64,000 bases of DNA from Incurvaria masculella (GCA_946894095.1 OX335660.1:11723001-11787000), one strand, 5' to 3'; shown: positions 1 through 12,181, counted from the stretch's first letter. Notes: generated by a model not told the origin, from the sequence alone. Translations and numbers: made by a program.

Positions 1-597
1 GTGTGAAAATATAAATACCGTTGATCTTTGTTTGCTCATGGAGTCTTCAACCTATTACTTTGAATGGTGAAAACTTTATTAAAATCTGACTATTAATTTC
101 CGAGATATTCGCATGTGAATACTGTCGAAACAGTACATTTTCCATCCATTTAAAATTTGAAACAATTTTTTAAATGCATTTTCACCGATCTAAAAAAGCA
201 TGAAAAATGTGTTCTATATCGAATATAGATAACGTTGGATCGGTGAAAGTGCCCTTAACAATGTTTTAAATTTAAAAGTATTGAAAATTTAATGTTTTGA
301 GCGCATTCGAATGCGAATATCTCGTAAATTAGTCGTCAGATTTTAATACAGTTTTGATCATTTAAAATAACACGTAAACGACTCCATGAGCATGAAAAAC
401 CGGCCATGTGCGAGTCTGACTCGCACACGAAGGGTTCCGTACCGTCATACAAGACATAACACAAAAGAGTGTTGTATGTAATTTTGACTATTTTTAATTC
501 CATATATTTTGCTTATGGAGTCTTTGACGTGCTATCTCTAATGGTGAAAACCTCATTGAAATCAGTATATACGGTACACACATTTGTATCGCGATAT
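1..597 (+). repeat. Direct copy of the ~650-bp module of the left repeat block
   Basis: This stretch is a direct, roughly 85-90% identical copy of about 2875-3470, as judged by eye. It contains a submodule (about 37-115: CATGGAGTCTTCAACC through GAGATATTCGCATG) and an inverted, diverged copy of that submodule at about 300-395, so the unit can fold back on itself. The motif GTGCGAGTCTGACTCGCAC with GGGTTCCGTACC follows at about 409-442. The repeat is cut by the window edge, so its true left end is unknown. Confidence 0.75.
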
Positions 598-3500
598 AAA
601 TGCGAATATCTCGTAAATGAGTCGTCAGATTTTAATTAAGTTTTCATCATTTAAAATAACAGGTTGAAGACTCCATTAGCAAACAAAGATGAACGCTATT
701 CATATTTTCAAACATTTAAAATTTGCAAATTTTTTTAAAGGAATTTTAAAGAAAGAGGCATTTATACCGATACAAATGTTTATACCGTATACACAGATTT
801 AAATGAGGTTTTCACCATTAGAGATAGCTCGGCAAAGACTCCATTAGAAAAAAATATGGAACCAAAAATTATGAAAATTACATACAAAACTTTTTTGTGT
901 TATATCTTGTACGATGGTACGGAACCCTTCGTGTGCGAGTCAGACTCGCGCATGGCCGGTTTTTCATGCCCATGGAGTCGTTGACGTGTTATTTTAAATG
1001 ATGAAAACTTCATTAAAATCTGACGACTAATTTACGAGATATTCGCATTTTAATACGCTCAAAACAGTAAATTTTCAATACCTTTATATTTAAAACATTG
1101 TTAAAGGCATTTTAACCGATCCAATGTTATCTATTTTTGATATAGAACACATTTTTAATGTTTTTATTAGACCGGTGAACAAGCCTCTTTAAAATTGTTT
1201 TAAGTTTTTAATGTATGGAAAATGTACTGTTTCGACAGTATTCACATGCGAATATCTCGGAAATTAATAGTCAGATTTTAATAAAGTTTTCACCATTCAA
1301 AGTAATAGGTTGAAGACTCCATGAGCAAACAAAGATCAACGGTATTTATATTTTCACACATTTCAAATTTTCAAAGGTTTTTAAACGAATTTTAAAGAAA
1401 GAGGCATTTATACCGATGCAAATGTATGTACCGTATATACAGATTTGAATAAGGTTTTCCCCATTAGAGATAGCACGTCAAATACTCCATAAGCAAAAAA
1501 TATAGAATTAAAAAATTGTCAAAATTACGTACAAAACTTTTTTGTGTTATGCCTTGTAAGACGGTACGGAACCCTTCGTGTGCGAGTCAGACTCGCACAT
1601 GGCCGGTTTTTCATGCTCATGGAGTCGTTGAAGTGTTATTTAAAATGATGAAAACTTCATTAAAATCTGACGACTAATTTATGATATATTCGCATTTGAA
1701 TGAGCTCAAAACAGTACATTTTCAATACCTTAACATTTAAAACATGGTTAAACGCGTTTGTACCAATCTAACGTTTTCTATTTTCGATATAGAACACATT
1801 TTTTATGTTTTTTTTAGACCTGTGAAAACGCCTTTCAAAAATTGTTTTAAGTTTTAAATGTATTGAAAATGTACTGTTTCGACATTATTCACATGCGAAT
1901 ATCTCAGAAATTAGTGGTCAGATTTAAATAAAGTTTTCACCATTCAAAATAACAGGTTGAAGACGCCATGAGCAAACAAATAACATATTTAAAATTTTCA
2001 AAAATTTTTGAAGGAATTTTAAAGAAAGAGGTATTTATACCGATACAAATGTGTGTACCGTATATACTGATTTCAATGAGATTTTCACCATTAGAAATAG
2101 CACGTCAAAGACTCCATAAGCAAAAAATATGGAATTAAAAATAGTCAAAATTACATACAACACTCTTTTGTGTTATGTCTTGTATGACGGTACGGAACCC
2201 TTCGTGTGCGAGTCAGACTCGCACACGAATTTTTGAAAATTTTAAATATGTTATTTGTTTGCTCATGGCGTCTTCAACCTGTTATTTTGAATGGTGAAAA
2301 CTTTATTTAAATCTGACCACTAATTTCTGAGATATTCGCATGTGAATAATGTCGAAACAGTACATTTTCAATACATTTAAAACTTAAAACAATTTTGGAA
2401 AGGCGTTTTCACAGGTCTAAAAAAAACATGAAAAATGTGTTCTATATCGAAAATAGAAAACGTTAGATTGGTACAAATGCGTTTAACCATGTTTTAAATG
2501 TTAAGGTATTGAAAATGTACTGATTTCAGCTCATTCAAATGCGAATATATCATAAATTAGTCGTCAGATTTTAATGAAGTTTTCATCATTTTAAATAACA
2601 CTTCAACGACTCCATGAGCATGAAAAACCGGCCATGTGCGAGTCTGACTCGCACACGAAGGGTTCCGTACCGTCTTACAAGGCATAACACAAAAAAGTTT
2701 TGTACGTAATTTTGACATTTTTTTTAATTCCATATTTTTTGCTTATGGAGTATTTGACGTGCTATCTCTAATGGGGAAAACCTTATTCAAATCTGTATAT
2801 ACGGTACATACATTTGCATCGGTATAAATGCCTCTTTCTTTAAAATTCGTTTAAAAACCTTTGAAAATTTTAAATGTGTGAAAATATAAATACCGTTGAT
2901 CTTTGTTTGCTCATGGAGTCTTCAACCTATTACTTTGAATGGTGAAAACTTTATTAAAATCTGACTATTAATTTCCGAGATATTCGCATGTGAATACTGT
3001 CGAAACAGTACATTTTCCATACATTAAAAACTTAAAACAATTTTAAAGAGGCTTGTTCACCGGTCTAATAAAAACATTAAAAATGTGTTCTATATCAAAA
3101 ATAGATAACATTGGATCGGTGAAAATGCCTTTAACAATGTTTTAAATATAAAGGTATTGAAAATTTACTGTTTTGAGCGTATTAAAATGCGAATATCTCG
3201 TAAATTAGTCGTCAGATTTTAATGAAGTTTTCATCATTTAAAATAACACGTCAACGACTCCATGGGCATGAAAAACCGGCCATGTGCGAGTCTGACTCGC
3301 ACACGAAGGGTTCCGTACCATCGTACAAGATATAACACAAAAAAGTTTTGTATGTAATTTTCATAATTTTTGGTTCCATATTTTTTTCTAATGGAGTCTT
3401 TGCCGAGCTATCTCTAATGGTGAAAACCTCATTTAAATCTGTGTATACGGTATAAACATTTGTATCGGTATAAATGCCTCTTTCTTTAAAATTCCTTTAA

Positions 3501-3630
3501 AAAAATTTGAAAATTTTAAATGTGTGAAAATATGAATACCGTTCATCTTTGTTTGCTAATGAAGTCTTCAATTTTAAATGATGAAAACTTAATTAAAATC
3601 TGACGACTTATTTACGAGATATTCGCATTT
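598..3630. repeat. Giant inverted repeat, arms about 1.4 kb
   Basis: The left arm (about 598-2006) and right arm (about 2228-3630) are reverse complements of each other around a centre near 2115, with about 220 bp between them. Matching landmarks include AAATGCGAATATCTCG at 598 against its complement near 3630, and the GTGCGAGTC..GACTCGCAC motifs at about 940, 1590 and 2210 (minus sense) against 2640 and 3290 (plus sense). Each arm is itself built of about two 610-650-bp modules. No coding frame of note is present. It could be a foldback-type transposon, an inverted satellite array, or partly an assembly artefact. Confidence 0.8.
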
Positions 3631-4161
3631 GAATACACTCAAAACAGTAAATTTTTCATACTTTTAAATTTAAAACATTGTTTAAGGTATTTGCACCTAT
3701 TGAACGTTGCCTATTTTCGATATTGAACATATTTTTCATGTTTTTTTTTAAATCGGTAAAAATTCCTTTTAATTATATTTTTGAAATTTTACTGTACAAT
3801 TTTGACAGTATTGAGATGCGAATATATCGGAAATTAATGGTCAGATTGAAATGAGGTTTTCACCATTAAAGATAGCAAGTCAAAGACTCCATAAGCGAAA
3901 AAAGATGGACGGTATTTTTATTTCCATACATTTAAAATTTAAAACATTGTTAAGACGCATTTTCACCGATACTTTATACACCGACGATCTTTTTCATGCT
4001 AATGGAGTGAATATACTGATAAGTTGAATACATTATCAATTTTCTCTAGCCACATAAAAGTCAATATGAAGGAAACATAAAATGCACTTATTTTTTTAAT
4101 TAAAAAAAAATCCGGTGGGTATAACATTTTATTTACTTTTTTAATCATATAACAACATATT
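3631..4161. other. Degenerate edge of the left repeat block
   Basis: Diverged submodule pieces continue to about 3960 (for example, the ATGGAGT and CACCATTA motifs), then AT-rich sequence without recognisable content. No gene seen. Confidence 0.5.
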
Positions 4162-4661
4162 AAAAACCGGTCAAGTGCGAGTCGGACTCGCACACGAAGG
4201 GTTCCGTACCATCGTAGAAAAAAAAAACCAAAAAAATCACGTTTTTTGTATGGGAGCCCCCCCCCCCTTTAATTTTAATTATTTTTTTAATCTTACCTAT
4301 TTGTTGTTATAGCGGCAAAATAAATACACACTCTGTGAAAATTTCAGCTGTCTACCTGTTATGGTTACTGAGATACAGCCCTGTGACAGACGGACAGACG
4401 GACGGACGGACGGACGGACGGACGGACGGACGGACGGACAGCGGAGGCTTAGTAATAGGGTTCCGTTTTAACCCTTTGGGTACGGAACCCTAAAAAGTTA
4501 TAAATAAATAAAATACATACATACTCTGTGAAAATTTCACCTTCCTACTTATTACGGTTCATAAGATAGAGCCCTGTGACAGACGGACGGATGGACGGAC
4601 GGAGAGCGGAGGTTTAGTAATAGGGTTCCGTTGGCATCCTTTGGGTACGGAACCCTAAAAA
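4162..4661 (+). repeat. GACG-microsatellite element, one full copy plus a tandem 3' half copy
   Basis: The full copy (4162-4496) begins AAAAACCGGTCAAGTGCGAG, carries AAGGGTTCCGTACCATCG, then the conserved core ending CAGCCCTGTGACAG, a run of GACG units, and the closing GGGTACGGAACCCTAAAAA. The two ends carry AGGGTTCCGTACC in opposite orientation. A second copy of the 3' half (about 4501-4661) follows with a shorter tetranucleotide run. It has no coding capacity and is a non-autonomous interspersed element; the superfamily is not evident to me. Confidence 0.85.
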
Positions 4662-4664
4662 AGT

Positions 4665-4786
4665 AGTATTCAGAGTGGGCGGTCTATTTTGACGACCCGG
4701 ATTATGTCCGTCCTATGTATTATTTTGCATGGTTAGTCCAGTGATAATCCGTATAAAATGATTACAGTTCACTCTGAATACAACTG
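4665..4786. repeat. Short element with AGTATTCAGAGTG terminal inverted repeats
   Basis: About 120 bp bounded by GTATTCAGAGTG at 4668 and CACTCTGAATAC at about 4769. A related end, ATTCAGAGTGG, occurs near 24029. A small MITE is the simplest reading. Confidence 0.45.
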
Positions 4787-4959
4787 TCGAGTCGAGCCGG
4801 TTATAAAGATGTGTCACTTGTCATAGAAAACTTACACGAGTTATGCACGTACATGACCAATTTATTTACCAAAATCATCCGAAATGCTCGCCAGCTCCCA
4901 ACTACGCGCTCGCTTTAGGTACATTCGATTATGCACCACCAAAGTAATTATTAGTATTA

Positions 4960-5170
4960 TCTTTGCCACCACACTCCAAAGCCCCGCGCCTCGAGCGTTT
5001 CGTTGCCTCGAGCAAAGGTCGGCGCACACGCACACTTACGCAATCACACATATTGAAACACGTGCCTCAGCCGCCGCTGCCGTCCCGCTTCGGCCTGCCT
5101 CAGCCTACCACCCGCGCTCATCTTGCCGTTTCAGCGCGAAATTCAAAGTTGCGTTAAACGCTGCAAAACT
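4960..5170. other. GC-rich island, possible promoter or non-coding first exon
   Basis: This segment is far richer in G+C than its surroundings, with CGCGCC, CTCGAG, GCCGCCGCTGCCG and CCCGCGC. The short overlapping frames in it (60-99 codons) show no recognisable protein. In an otherwise AT-rich window such islands often mark transcription start regions, but no initiator or first-exon structure can be proven here. Confidence 0.25.
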
Positions 5171-5716
5171 GACGGTCGTGTAACTTTTTTGTTGGATTCT
5201 GTTAAAAGTATCTTCGATTATATCTTTTATTGTCATTATATTTCAAAAAGTGCGCGGGCCAATTATGCTGTTCACTTTATTTGGGCATTTGCAAAATATA
5301 TGTGTTGCCAGTAACAATTTTGTTGGATTCTTTGAAATTATCGATCTGATTCGAATTAAAAAACAATGTGTGACGACAGATTGGGCTGGCCAATTTTGCC
5401 GATTTTATGAGAGCGAAAACTGTGTATTTTAAAAAAAAAACTCGCTTTTGTGTAAAAAAATTGTTGTATTCCTGAACACATATATACCTATTAACCCATT
5501 TTATTAGACATTGAAAAAAAATTTGGCGGGCCATTTTTGCAGCAAATGATACCGCATATTTTGTGTTTTTGGCCAAAATACCTAAGTTCCGGGAAAAAAA
5601 AATGTTAGATTCTGAGTCATTCATTTTTAAAACCTGTATTTGTACACATTCTGAAGATTTCATGGACGGGCGAATTCATGCATGTCTCAAATGCCCCATT
5701 CAACGGAGTACATTGT
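5171..5716. other. AT-rich stretch, nothing recognised
   Basis: A 128-codon minus frame (5277-5663) exists, but it is Phe/Asn/Lys-rich, low in complexity and resembles no family I know. The phrase TTGTTGGATTC recurs, suggesting an old repeat. Confidence 0.4.
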
Positions 5717-6049
5717 CTTTCTCTTTCCGAGTTCGATAAGTGCATTACGTTACGAATGCGAGCTGCTCCATGGTTCGGAATCCATGTAAAACTGTAGGTC
5801 CCCTTCCCCTACTAGGTGGTAGTGTTTGAGCCCGCCCAGGTTGGTACCATCGCATTGGATGAAAATATGGTCGAAGCGGCAATGAAAAATTGTCCGTGTT
5901 TTCCATCCAGATCAATGTAGCCATGCTCATAGAGGGAAGGTCCTGGCATGGCACCGAATTCCTTCGGGAATGTGGTGTATTGGGCTAATACCATGACAAT
6001 AGTTGTGTGGTTTTAGCCAACCATGTCAGGTCGCATTAAAAAAAAATTG
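5717..6049 (+). mobile_element. SINE family A copy, body and A-tail
   Basis: Body with the family landmarks GCGAGCTGCTCCATGGTTCG, GTAAAACTGTAGGTCCCC, CTACTAGGTGGTAG, GGTTGGTACCATCGCATTGG, TGGTCGAAGCGGCAATG, TTCCATCCAG, GGTCCTGGCATGGCACC and GGGCTAATACCATGACA, ending CATGTCAGGTCGCATT and an A-run. The head is degenerate here. Antisense frames inside it recur in other copies and are not genes. Confidence 0.8.
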
Positions 6050-6056
6050 CAAAATT

Positions 6057-6190
6057 TTTCGTATTTTCAATCCAGTTCAATGTAGCCGAGCAATAATAAG
6101 GAATGTCTTGGACATAGTACCTAGTTCCCAGAGGTGTGTTGGACTAATATAATGACAGTAGCTGTCGTATCATTCATCCATTACATAAAA
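6057..6190 (+). mobile_element. SINE family A, 3' fragment next to another copy
   Basis: Repeats the 3' half of the SINE body (AATCCAGTTCAATGTAGCCG to CATTCATCC then ACATAAAA), lying immediately after the preceding copy in the same orientation. Confidence 0.65.
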
Positions 6191-7429
6191 CCCATTTCCT
6201 CTTAATTTTAGGGGCCCGTTCCAAAAAGCGAAAAAAAGGACCCTTATGGTCTGACTCTGGTATATGTCGGTCACAAGCATTTTGTCCCAAATTGTTCTCC
6301 TATCCGGTACGTGAAAACGTTCACGCTTGACCGTTTTTTTTTCTTTAGGCTTTCGAAGACCTCTGAAGTTTATTAATGCGCTTTTAATAAAATTACCGAT
6401 ACCTAATATAACTGCGAACATTTCAATGAGGTAAAACTTGAATATAGCAGCAGCGTGCGTGATTTCTTGGCTGCTTGCGTTTTGCATACACTGTCGCATT
6501 CCGACTAGCCGCCTGTCTGTCTTCTCGCCTGTACAATTCTGGCGGGTCTACATGTACGTAAACTTGCGTCTAGTTGATTTTTTCTTAATGCGGGCAGTTA
6601 CCATATAACAATTCTACTATAAGTCAGTACATCTTGAATGGACTCAAATTTTCAATGTGCAGATATTATTCTTTGGTTTTCAATTTTTTTTAATGTATTT
6701 CCATAGTTAGCAGAATGATTTTTCAAAATCTGATTTGGGGATAAAGGGGTTTATTCTGTAAGACAAAACTCAATTTAAATTCATAGTCACTAAAATGATT
6801 GCCGGGTTCCCGTAATAGTTATAGAAATAAATTGTAAATTTAAATCATCAGGATAACCCTTAGAAATTAACCTTGAATATATTTTTTAAATGAATATGTT
6901 AAATGTGTGTACTGGTTCATGCAAACATATCTTTTTCAGCCTGCTCAAGGTTTCAAGGTATAGAGAGTTTAAAACATGTCTTGGACACGCAAGTAGCATC
7001 GGGATGTGGGTGTCGTACTCGAATAACAGTGGCGACCATGGCCAAGTGATGCTGCCGCCAGCACATTCGGACACGTGTGAACCGTACATTTGTAGCCACT
7101 GATACAGTACGCTGAATTGATATAGTTATCTCGTAATACGATCTAATTACACCGTATTATGAAGCAATCCGCGACACGCACGCCTGTCCGCAGTCGTTAA
7201 AAGCAGCAACAGTTACTATGTATTCGATACCTGATTTGTACTAAACTTAATCGTTTTACAGGCCTTCGCAAATTCTGTAGTAAAATTAGCAACCAATTTG
7301 TACTAACGGGTATAAAATTTGCGTAAACGGTGCATCTCAACAAATCATCCGAAGACGTTGAATATTTCAAACCTGGAGATCGACGATAATCGATATGAAC
7401 TACTAATTTTTGATACATGATTGTGGCGC
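6191..7429. other. No gene or repeat recognised
   Basis: AT-rich sequence with scattered short frames on both strands (up to 109 codons at 6170-6499, minus), none with recognisable composition or motifs. Confidence 0.4.
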
Positions 7430-7998
7430 CTTAGGTACTTAAGGTGACATAAGATCCTAGAACGACCGTATCCGATAAACGTTTCTTTTGTATTATTCGT
7501 TTTCTTAGAAAACACTGCAAACGATGTCATTGGAAAAAATTAACATTGAAGTATTCTATGATTAAGCCTAATAAAAAATGGACATTGCCATTCAAATTCA
7601 AGCCTTAAATTGATTTAAAAAAAAGTTAATGCGATAACTCCTACAACATAAGCGGTGAGATATTTTTGTCTTTAATTAAATTCAGAAATCGATTATCTAG
7701 TGTCAAGAATGAATTTCCCCAGAATCTCTCATATTTTCATTTATTATAAATTATATAAAGCCAAAATTAAAAAAAAAATTTCAAGCAAGACACTAGAAGA
7801 TCAACTGTAATAAAATTCAAATTATATACCCTTACCGCTTGTTTTGTAATTTTTATTAGTCTGAACCGTAGAATAGTTTTATGACATGCTTTTCCGATAG
7901 TCTTGTTTCCTCATAAGTCTTTATTATGAAAACTAAAAATATAAAACTATAACATTTCGGATACGATCGTTCTAGGGTTATATGTCCCCTTAACGCTC
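7430..7998. mobile_element. MITE-like element with ~45-bp terminal inverted repeats
   Basis: The left end (TACTTAAGGTGACATAAGAT then CCTAGAACGACCGTATCCGA) is mirrored at the right (TCGGATACGATCGTTCTAGG then GTTATATGTCCCCTTAACG). The interior is about 470 bp, AT-rich and non-coding. A partial second copy starting with the same AGAACGACCGTATCCGATAA lies at about 50508. The symmetry and second copy support a non-autonomous DNA transposon. Confidence 0.65.
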
Positions 7999-8879
7999 GT
8001 CAGGAGCGAGCAATATAAGATATATTAGCAGCAATTTGACGGATAGTATTCCTAGGTTTTTATTACTATTCACTTATTCTCTAGGCGAAATTCGTAGAAA
8101 TATGTTCTTTTTAAACGATCTAGAATGTCGAACTTCGTAACATAGTCTTATAGAATCCCGCAATTATTTTTTCCTTGCCACAGACGGGTTCAAAACATTT
8201 AAAGAATCCATGGCATGCGGTCGCGTATGGTAACCCCAGCCGGAAGCATGCCCCACCTGCCTAGATGCCCATATCACTCGATACTGATACTCCACGAATA
8301 AGGTAGGTACATTCATACCTATAACCAAAGGTATCATTCAAAGGTGTGGTTCACATCGTCTGTCCATCGTACGAAGTTAATAAGCGTGTGTATAGTGTGA
8401 TGCATTTCATAAATGTATTTATTTGGTTTGATCGATTTAAAACATTGACACAGGTGAACACGTTAGAGCCCCGTACAGTGAGGAGTGAAGTTGTTTACCG
8501 TTCGGTCGACATCGACCGAGTTTTTGGCGCCCAAATAAGCCCTGTTGCGAAGGGCGAAGAAAGGTCGATATTGATACATATTTTAGCGGACAAATCGCCT
8601 TATTGGAATCAAAATTGTTAATATCATGAATCATGTTCTTCTATTTTATTTTTATAAATAATCGTAAGCATGTGTTTGTGTTGTTTTAACCGGTACCTCC
8701 TATTACTTGTATTGAAATGATGTAATGATGTGTTTTTCATATTCTGAACTTTATCAAAACTAGGTACTGTTTTAGTTGTATATATTTTAAGGAATAAATT
8801 TAAGATATTTTATATTTTTGTTTATTTATCTCATAGTAAATCACCAGAGTTGTGTTATTTGAACCGTAGGATTAAGTCC
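7999..8879. other. No gene recognised
   Basis: Contains a 91-codon plus frame at 8346-8621 of balanced composition but with no recognisable domain, preceded by neither a clear splice site nor a promoter. It is left as an unassigned frame. Confidence 0.35.
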
Positions 8880-9240
8880 CGTTGCCTCTTGTGTCTGATA
8901 GGTAAAAGTAAACCACGACCCCTGTAGTCAAAATATAACAAAAACAAAATTGATTTTAAATCATCATAAAACAAGCTATGTCTAATGACTAATTTTATTA
9001 TGGATGTTTTATTTTATCGTTGAGTAATCCACCGCCAAAGGTAATTTATAAAACGCGCGAAAAATTGGAAATTTCGGACCTTATAACTTAGAAACCAAAC
9101 ACAATTTTACAATGCCAACGGTCATCAGACATCAGTTCGATCCAATAAAGGTATTTTGAGAAAAAATATTGGATCTCTTAAATGGAATATGGGCATGATC
9201 TTTTTTCCACGTTTGTATGGGGAGTTGAGCGCCACCTTAA
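8880..9240 (-). repeat. Dispersed ~350-bp repeat (copy 1)
   Basis: Reverse-complement match to about 28612-28960. Shared landmarks are AAAGTAAACCACGAC, TTTATAAAACGCGCGAAAAA, ATAACTTAGAAACCAAACAC, AATTTTACAATG and CATCAGACATCAGTT. A shorter relic is at about 52980-53070. Non-coding; probably an old transposon relic. Confidence 0.65.
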
Positions 9241-9717
9241 CATAAACAAATCAGAACAAAGAACCCTAAAGTTTATCGGATTTGAGCCGTAGGTGAGGGA
9301 TCGGACTATACCGCTACCGGCTTTCGACCCGACGACGACGCGTCGCGACGCCGCCGCCGGAGAGAAAGAAAGTGGCGTTCGTTGTCCCTTAGCGTGCCCG
9401 GACTCCTAATGCACTGGTTCTATTTCATTCACATTTAAAACATCGTCTCATGGTTACTCTCATATACAAACACAATTGTTAATAGCAGTTCAAACCCAAC
9501 TATCGAGGAGCTCCGGTTCAATAAATTGACTCAGTTTGCAATTCCGCAATATTTTGGTTGGAGAGCCTTGCTGAAAGACGAGAATTGAGAAGGGTATGTT
9601 GAGATGGTTTTAACATTTTAAGTGAGTTAGTGAAGAAAATATGACGAGACAGATTTACAGAGCGAAAGTGAGTAAAAAATTTGCCCGGGCGGCCTAGGAG
9701 AACGTACCCTATGAACG
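9241..9717. other. Unassigned stretch with a GC-rich island at 9320-9370
   Basis: The segment CGACGACGACGCGTCGCGAC with CGCCGCCGCCGG stands out from AT-rich flanks. The GC-rich part opens no long frame. It may be an exon or regulatory island of an upstream transcript, but nothing in the sequence settles this. Confidence 0.25.
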
Positions 9718-9932
9718 TGCCTATTCTTTGAATTCCGTCCTCAGGAATAAGGAATATTCGAAAAAACTGCTTTTCTAGCGGTTCTTAAAGTGATTTCCTC
9801 GACGGAAATATTTCAAAGAACAGCATTTCAATTATTCATGGTTTTCCGTCGAAAAAATCACTTTAACAATCTCTATAAAAGCGGCTTTCTCGACTGAAAG
9901 GTTCCTGAATCTTGATCACGGAAATTCTAAGA
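9718..9932. repeat. Foldback element of ~215 bp
   Basis: The two halves mirror each other: CCTATTCTTTGAATTCCGTC against GAAATTCTAAGAATAGG, and TTAAAGTGATTTCCTCGACG then GAAA against TTTCCGTCGAAAAAATCACT then TTAA. The loop lies around 9825. It is non-coding. Confidence 0.6.
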
Positions 9933-11238
9933 ATAGGCCCACAGAAAGATGAAGTACTTCATAAATGTTAGGTACGTAAAAGCAGTAACCTTAGATCATA
10001 TATGAAAAGATCCGTAGATGAAAGTGTATATGTAGAAGAAGCAAAAAAGTCATCTGTGACAGTACCCTATGGCATTCTTCATCTCTACCTATCCTCTCCT
10101 GGAAGGTGCATTAATGTATACAGGCGTTTACAGGTATATAAGATAACATTAGTCTTTAGTATTTAAAGGGATCAGCATCGATAACTTCATTTAGCCTTAT
10201 AGCATTTAAGGGGATTAATCAGCATCAAGAACAAAATTGAATGAAAAGAAAACAATATTACAATTATTTTGAGATTACGACGGTCGTTAAACAAGTTTGA
10301 AAAATGTTACGCGCGGCGCCGCGGCGGCAGGAGACATTCTCCGACGTTTCGAGCTGATCGTGCAGCCGACGACTTCAGAAATATTACAATTCTTTCAAAA
10401 TATTTTTTCATATATTGTTCAAAATTTGTAAAGATTTTTTTTTCAAACTCCTTTTTTTAACAGTCGACTTAAGGCCACACACTAATTTAATAACATCCTA
10501 TATGAAGTAGCTGCGGTTCATATCTGATCTTGAATTCATCCGAAATAACATAAAAATTTGATTTAACATGGAAATCGACATAGATGCATCTTAGTAACAA
10601 AAGAAACACCGGCTAAAATAAATGGAAACCAAAAAAAAACTTTTAATGGTCTTAGCCAACCTTTTCCCTTTTAAAACCTTTTAAAAACTTTTTATATACT
10701 CACATCCTTCAGATAAAGGATTTTAATATATCACAAAAAACAAATGCTGTCTTGCTTTTAAAAGGGTTCCTTTAAATGTCCACATAATCCTAATCTTTAA
10801 AGAAGAGCTTTATATGCTATACCTTGTGTTCATTTTGTTCTGTCTGCATACATATTAAAATGAGTTTAAAACAACTTATATCCTAAGCCACTTGATAACT
10901 CCTAATGCTGGCTTATTATCTCTTTCTGTACTCATATTATTTCTTCTCAACGACGGAGACGTATATAGACCATGAGTTATATTTAATAAGTTACATTAAT
11001 ATACAGAAGATTTTTTACAAACTTCAAAACGGCTCCATAAAATATTAATCACTTTCTTTCTTCATCTAAATAGTCTTATAAATTAAATAATGCAACATTT
11101 TTCTAAGTTTTATTAAGAACTACTAGTTAATAAACTTATTTAAAGAAGATCATACATGCGACTTTTCTTACTTCTGGTCCTAGATCCATCAGTATGGTAC
11201 TCAAATCAAAGTTCACATTGAGATTTACCTTTCTGTGG
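9933..11238. other. No gene recognised; small GC-rich patch at 10307-10375
   Basis: Mostly AT-rich. The patch GCGCGGCGCCGCGGCGGCAG sits in a 63-codon plus frame (10269-10460) without recognisable product. Confidence 0.3.
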
Positions 11239-11648
11239 TTTTTTTTATGCGACCTGACATGGATGACTAATACCACACAACTACCGTTATGATATTAGCC
11301 CAATACACCACATTCCCGAAGGAATTTGGTGCCATGCCAGGACCTTTCCCTTTATGAGCACGGCTACATTGAACTGGATGGAAAACACGGACAATTTTTC
11401 ATTGCCGCTTCGACCAGGTATTTTCATCCAATGTGATGGTACCAACCCGAAAGGCCTTAAACCCTACCACCTTGTAGGGGAAGGGTACCTACAGTTTTAC
11501 ATGGATTCCGAACCATGGAGCAGCTCGCATTCGTGACGAAATGCACTTATCGAACTCGGAAAGAGAAAGACGGTGGTGCATGTCGGTATTGAACCCAGGC
11601 CTCTGGTACGCTAGGCAAGTCCCCGCGCCACTAGGCTACTAGCCGCTC
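11239..11648 (-). mobile_element. SINE family A, near full-length with tRNA-like head
   Basis: Read on the minus strand, it starts near 11648 with a tRNA-like head (GTAGCCTAGTGGCGCGGGG as A-box-like and GGGTTCAATACC as B-box-like, about 11580-11640), runs through the complete body, and ends in a T-run on the plus strand (11239-11246), i.e. its A-tail. This is one of the best copies for defining the family. Confidence 0.8.
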
Positions 11649-12181
11649 TAGGCTACTAGACAAACGCTAAATCACCTGAGCGATTACTTATTCTGTGCCC
11701 TGAGATCAAATTATATCGAGGTCCGAAATGCTTCCCGTGATGATATTTAATATTTCATTACGCATGCATTTAGTACCAAAAAATATTGCAGGAAAAATTG
11801 CGGATAATAATGATTTTGAAAATTCCTCGAGCCCCAGGTCTATGTGAGTCGGGTTAGGTCGTGCGCGAGCGCATCACCAGCGACCTTGGTCGTGTGACTT
11901 TTAAGTCGGTTGGAGTTGACGGTAAAGGTCACCGAAGGACTGACGATAATTTGAAAGGCCGTGTTGAACTTTTAGGAATGTTGTATGTCACGAGTGCGTA
12001 GAGCTTTATGTTAAGATGGGAATGGCCATTACGTGGCATGACTTTAAAGTTTTGTCAATTGAAGAATTCAATAACTATAAGAATGTTTTCAATTTATTCC
12101 CCGGAAATATTTTATGCAGTTTTTTAGACGTGTTTAACACATTTATTCCACTCCAGAGGAGTGGTATTAACATCAGAGTTT
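11649..12181. other. No gene recognised
   Basis: Mixed-composition sequence without recognisable features; a 104-codon plus frame (12016-12330) runs into repeat sequence and is not credited. Confidence 0.35.

Noticed and set aside
1..3990. CRISPR-like regular repeats
   Set aside because: Units are ~650 bp, inverted and internally repeated in a eukaryotic context; there are no short repeats with unique spacers.
5277..5663. 128-codon minus frame
   Set aside because: Composition is dominated by Phe, Asn and Lys as expected from AT-rich non-coding DNA; no motif.
5745..5994. Short minus frames inside the 5.7-6.0 kb SINE, with near copies at 11.35, 44.3 and 48.9 kb (WMENTDNFSLPLRP-type peptide)
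   Set aside because: They recur because the SINE antisense strand is open by chance. Frames, lengths and ends differ between copies and stops occur, so this is not a gene family.
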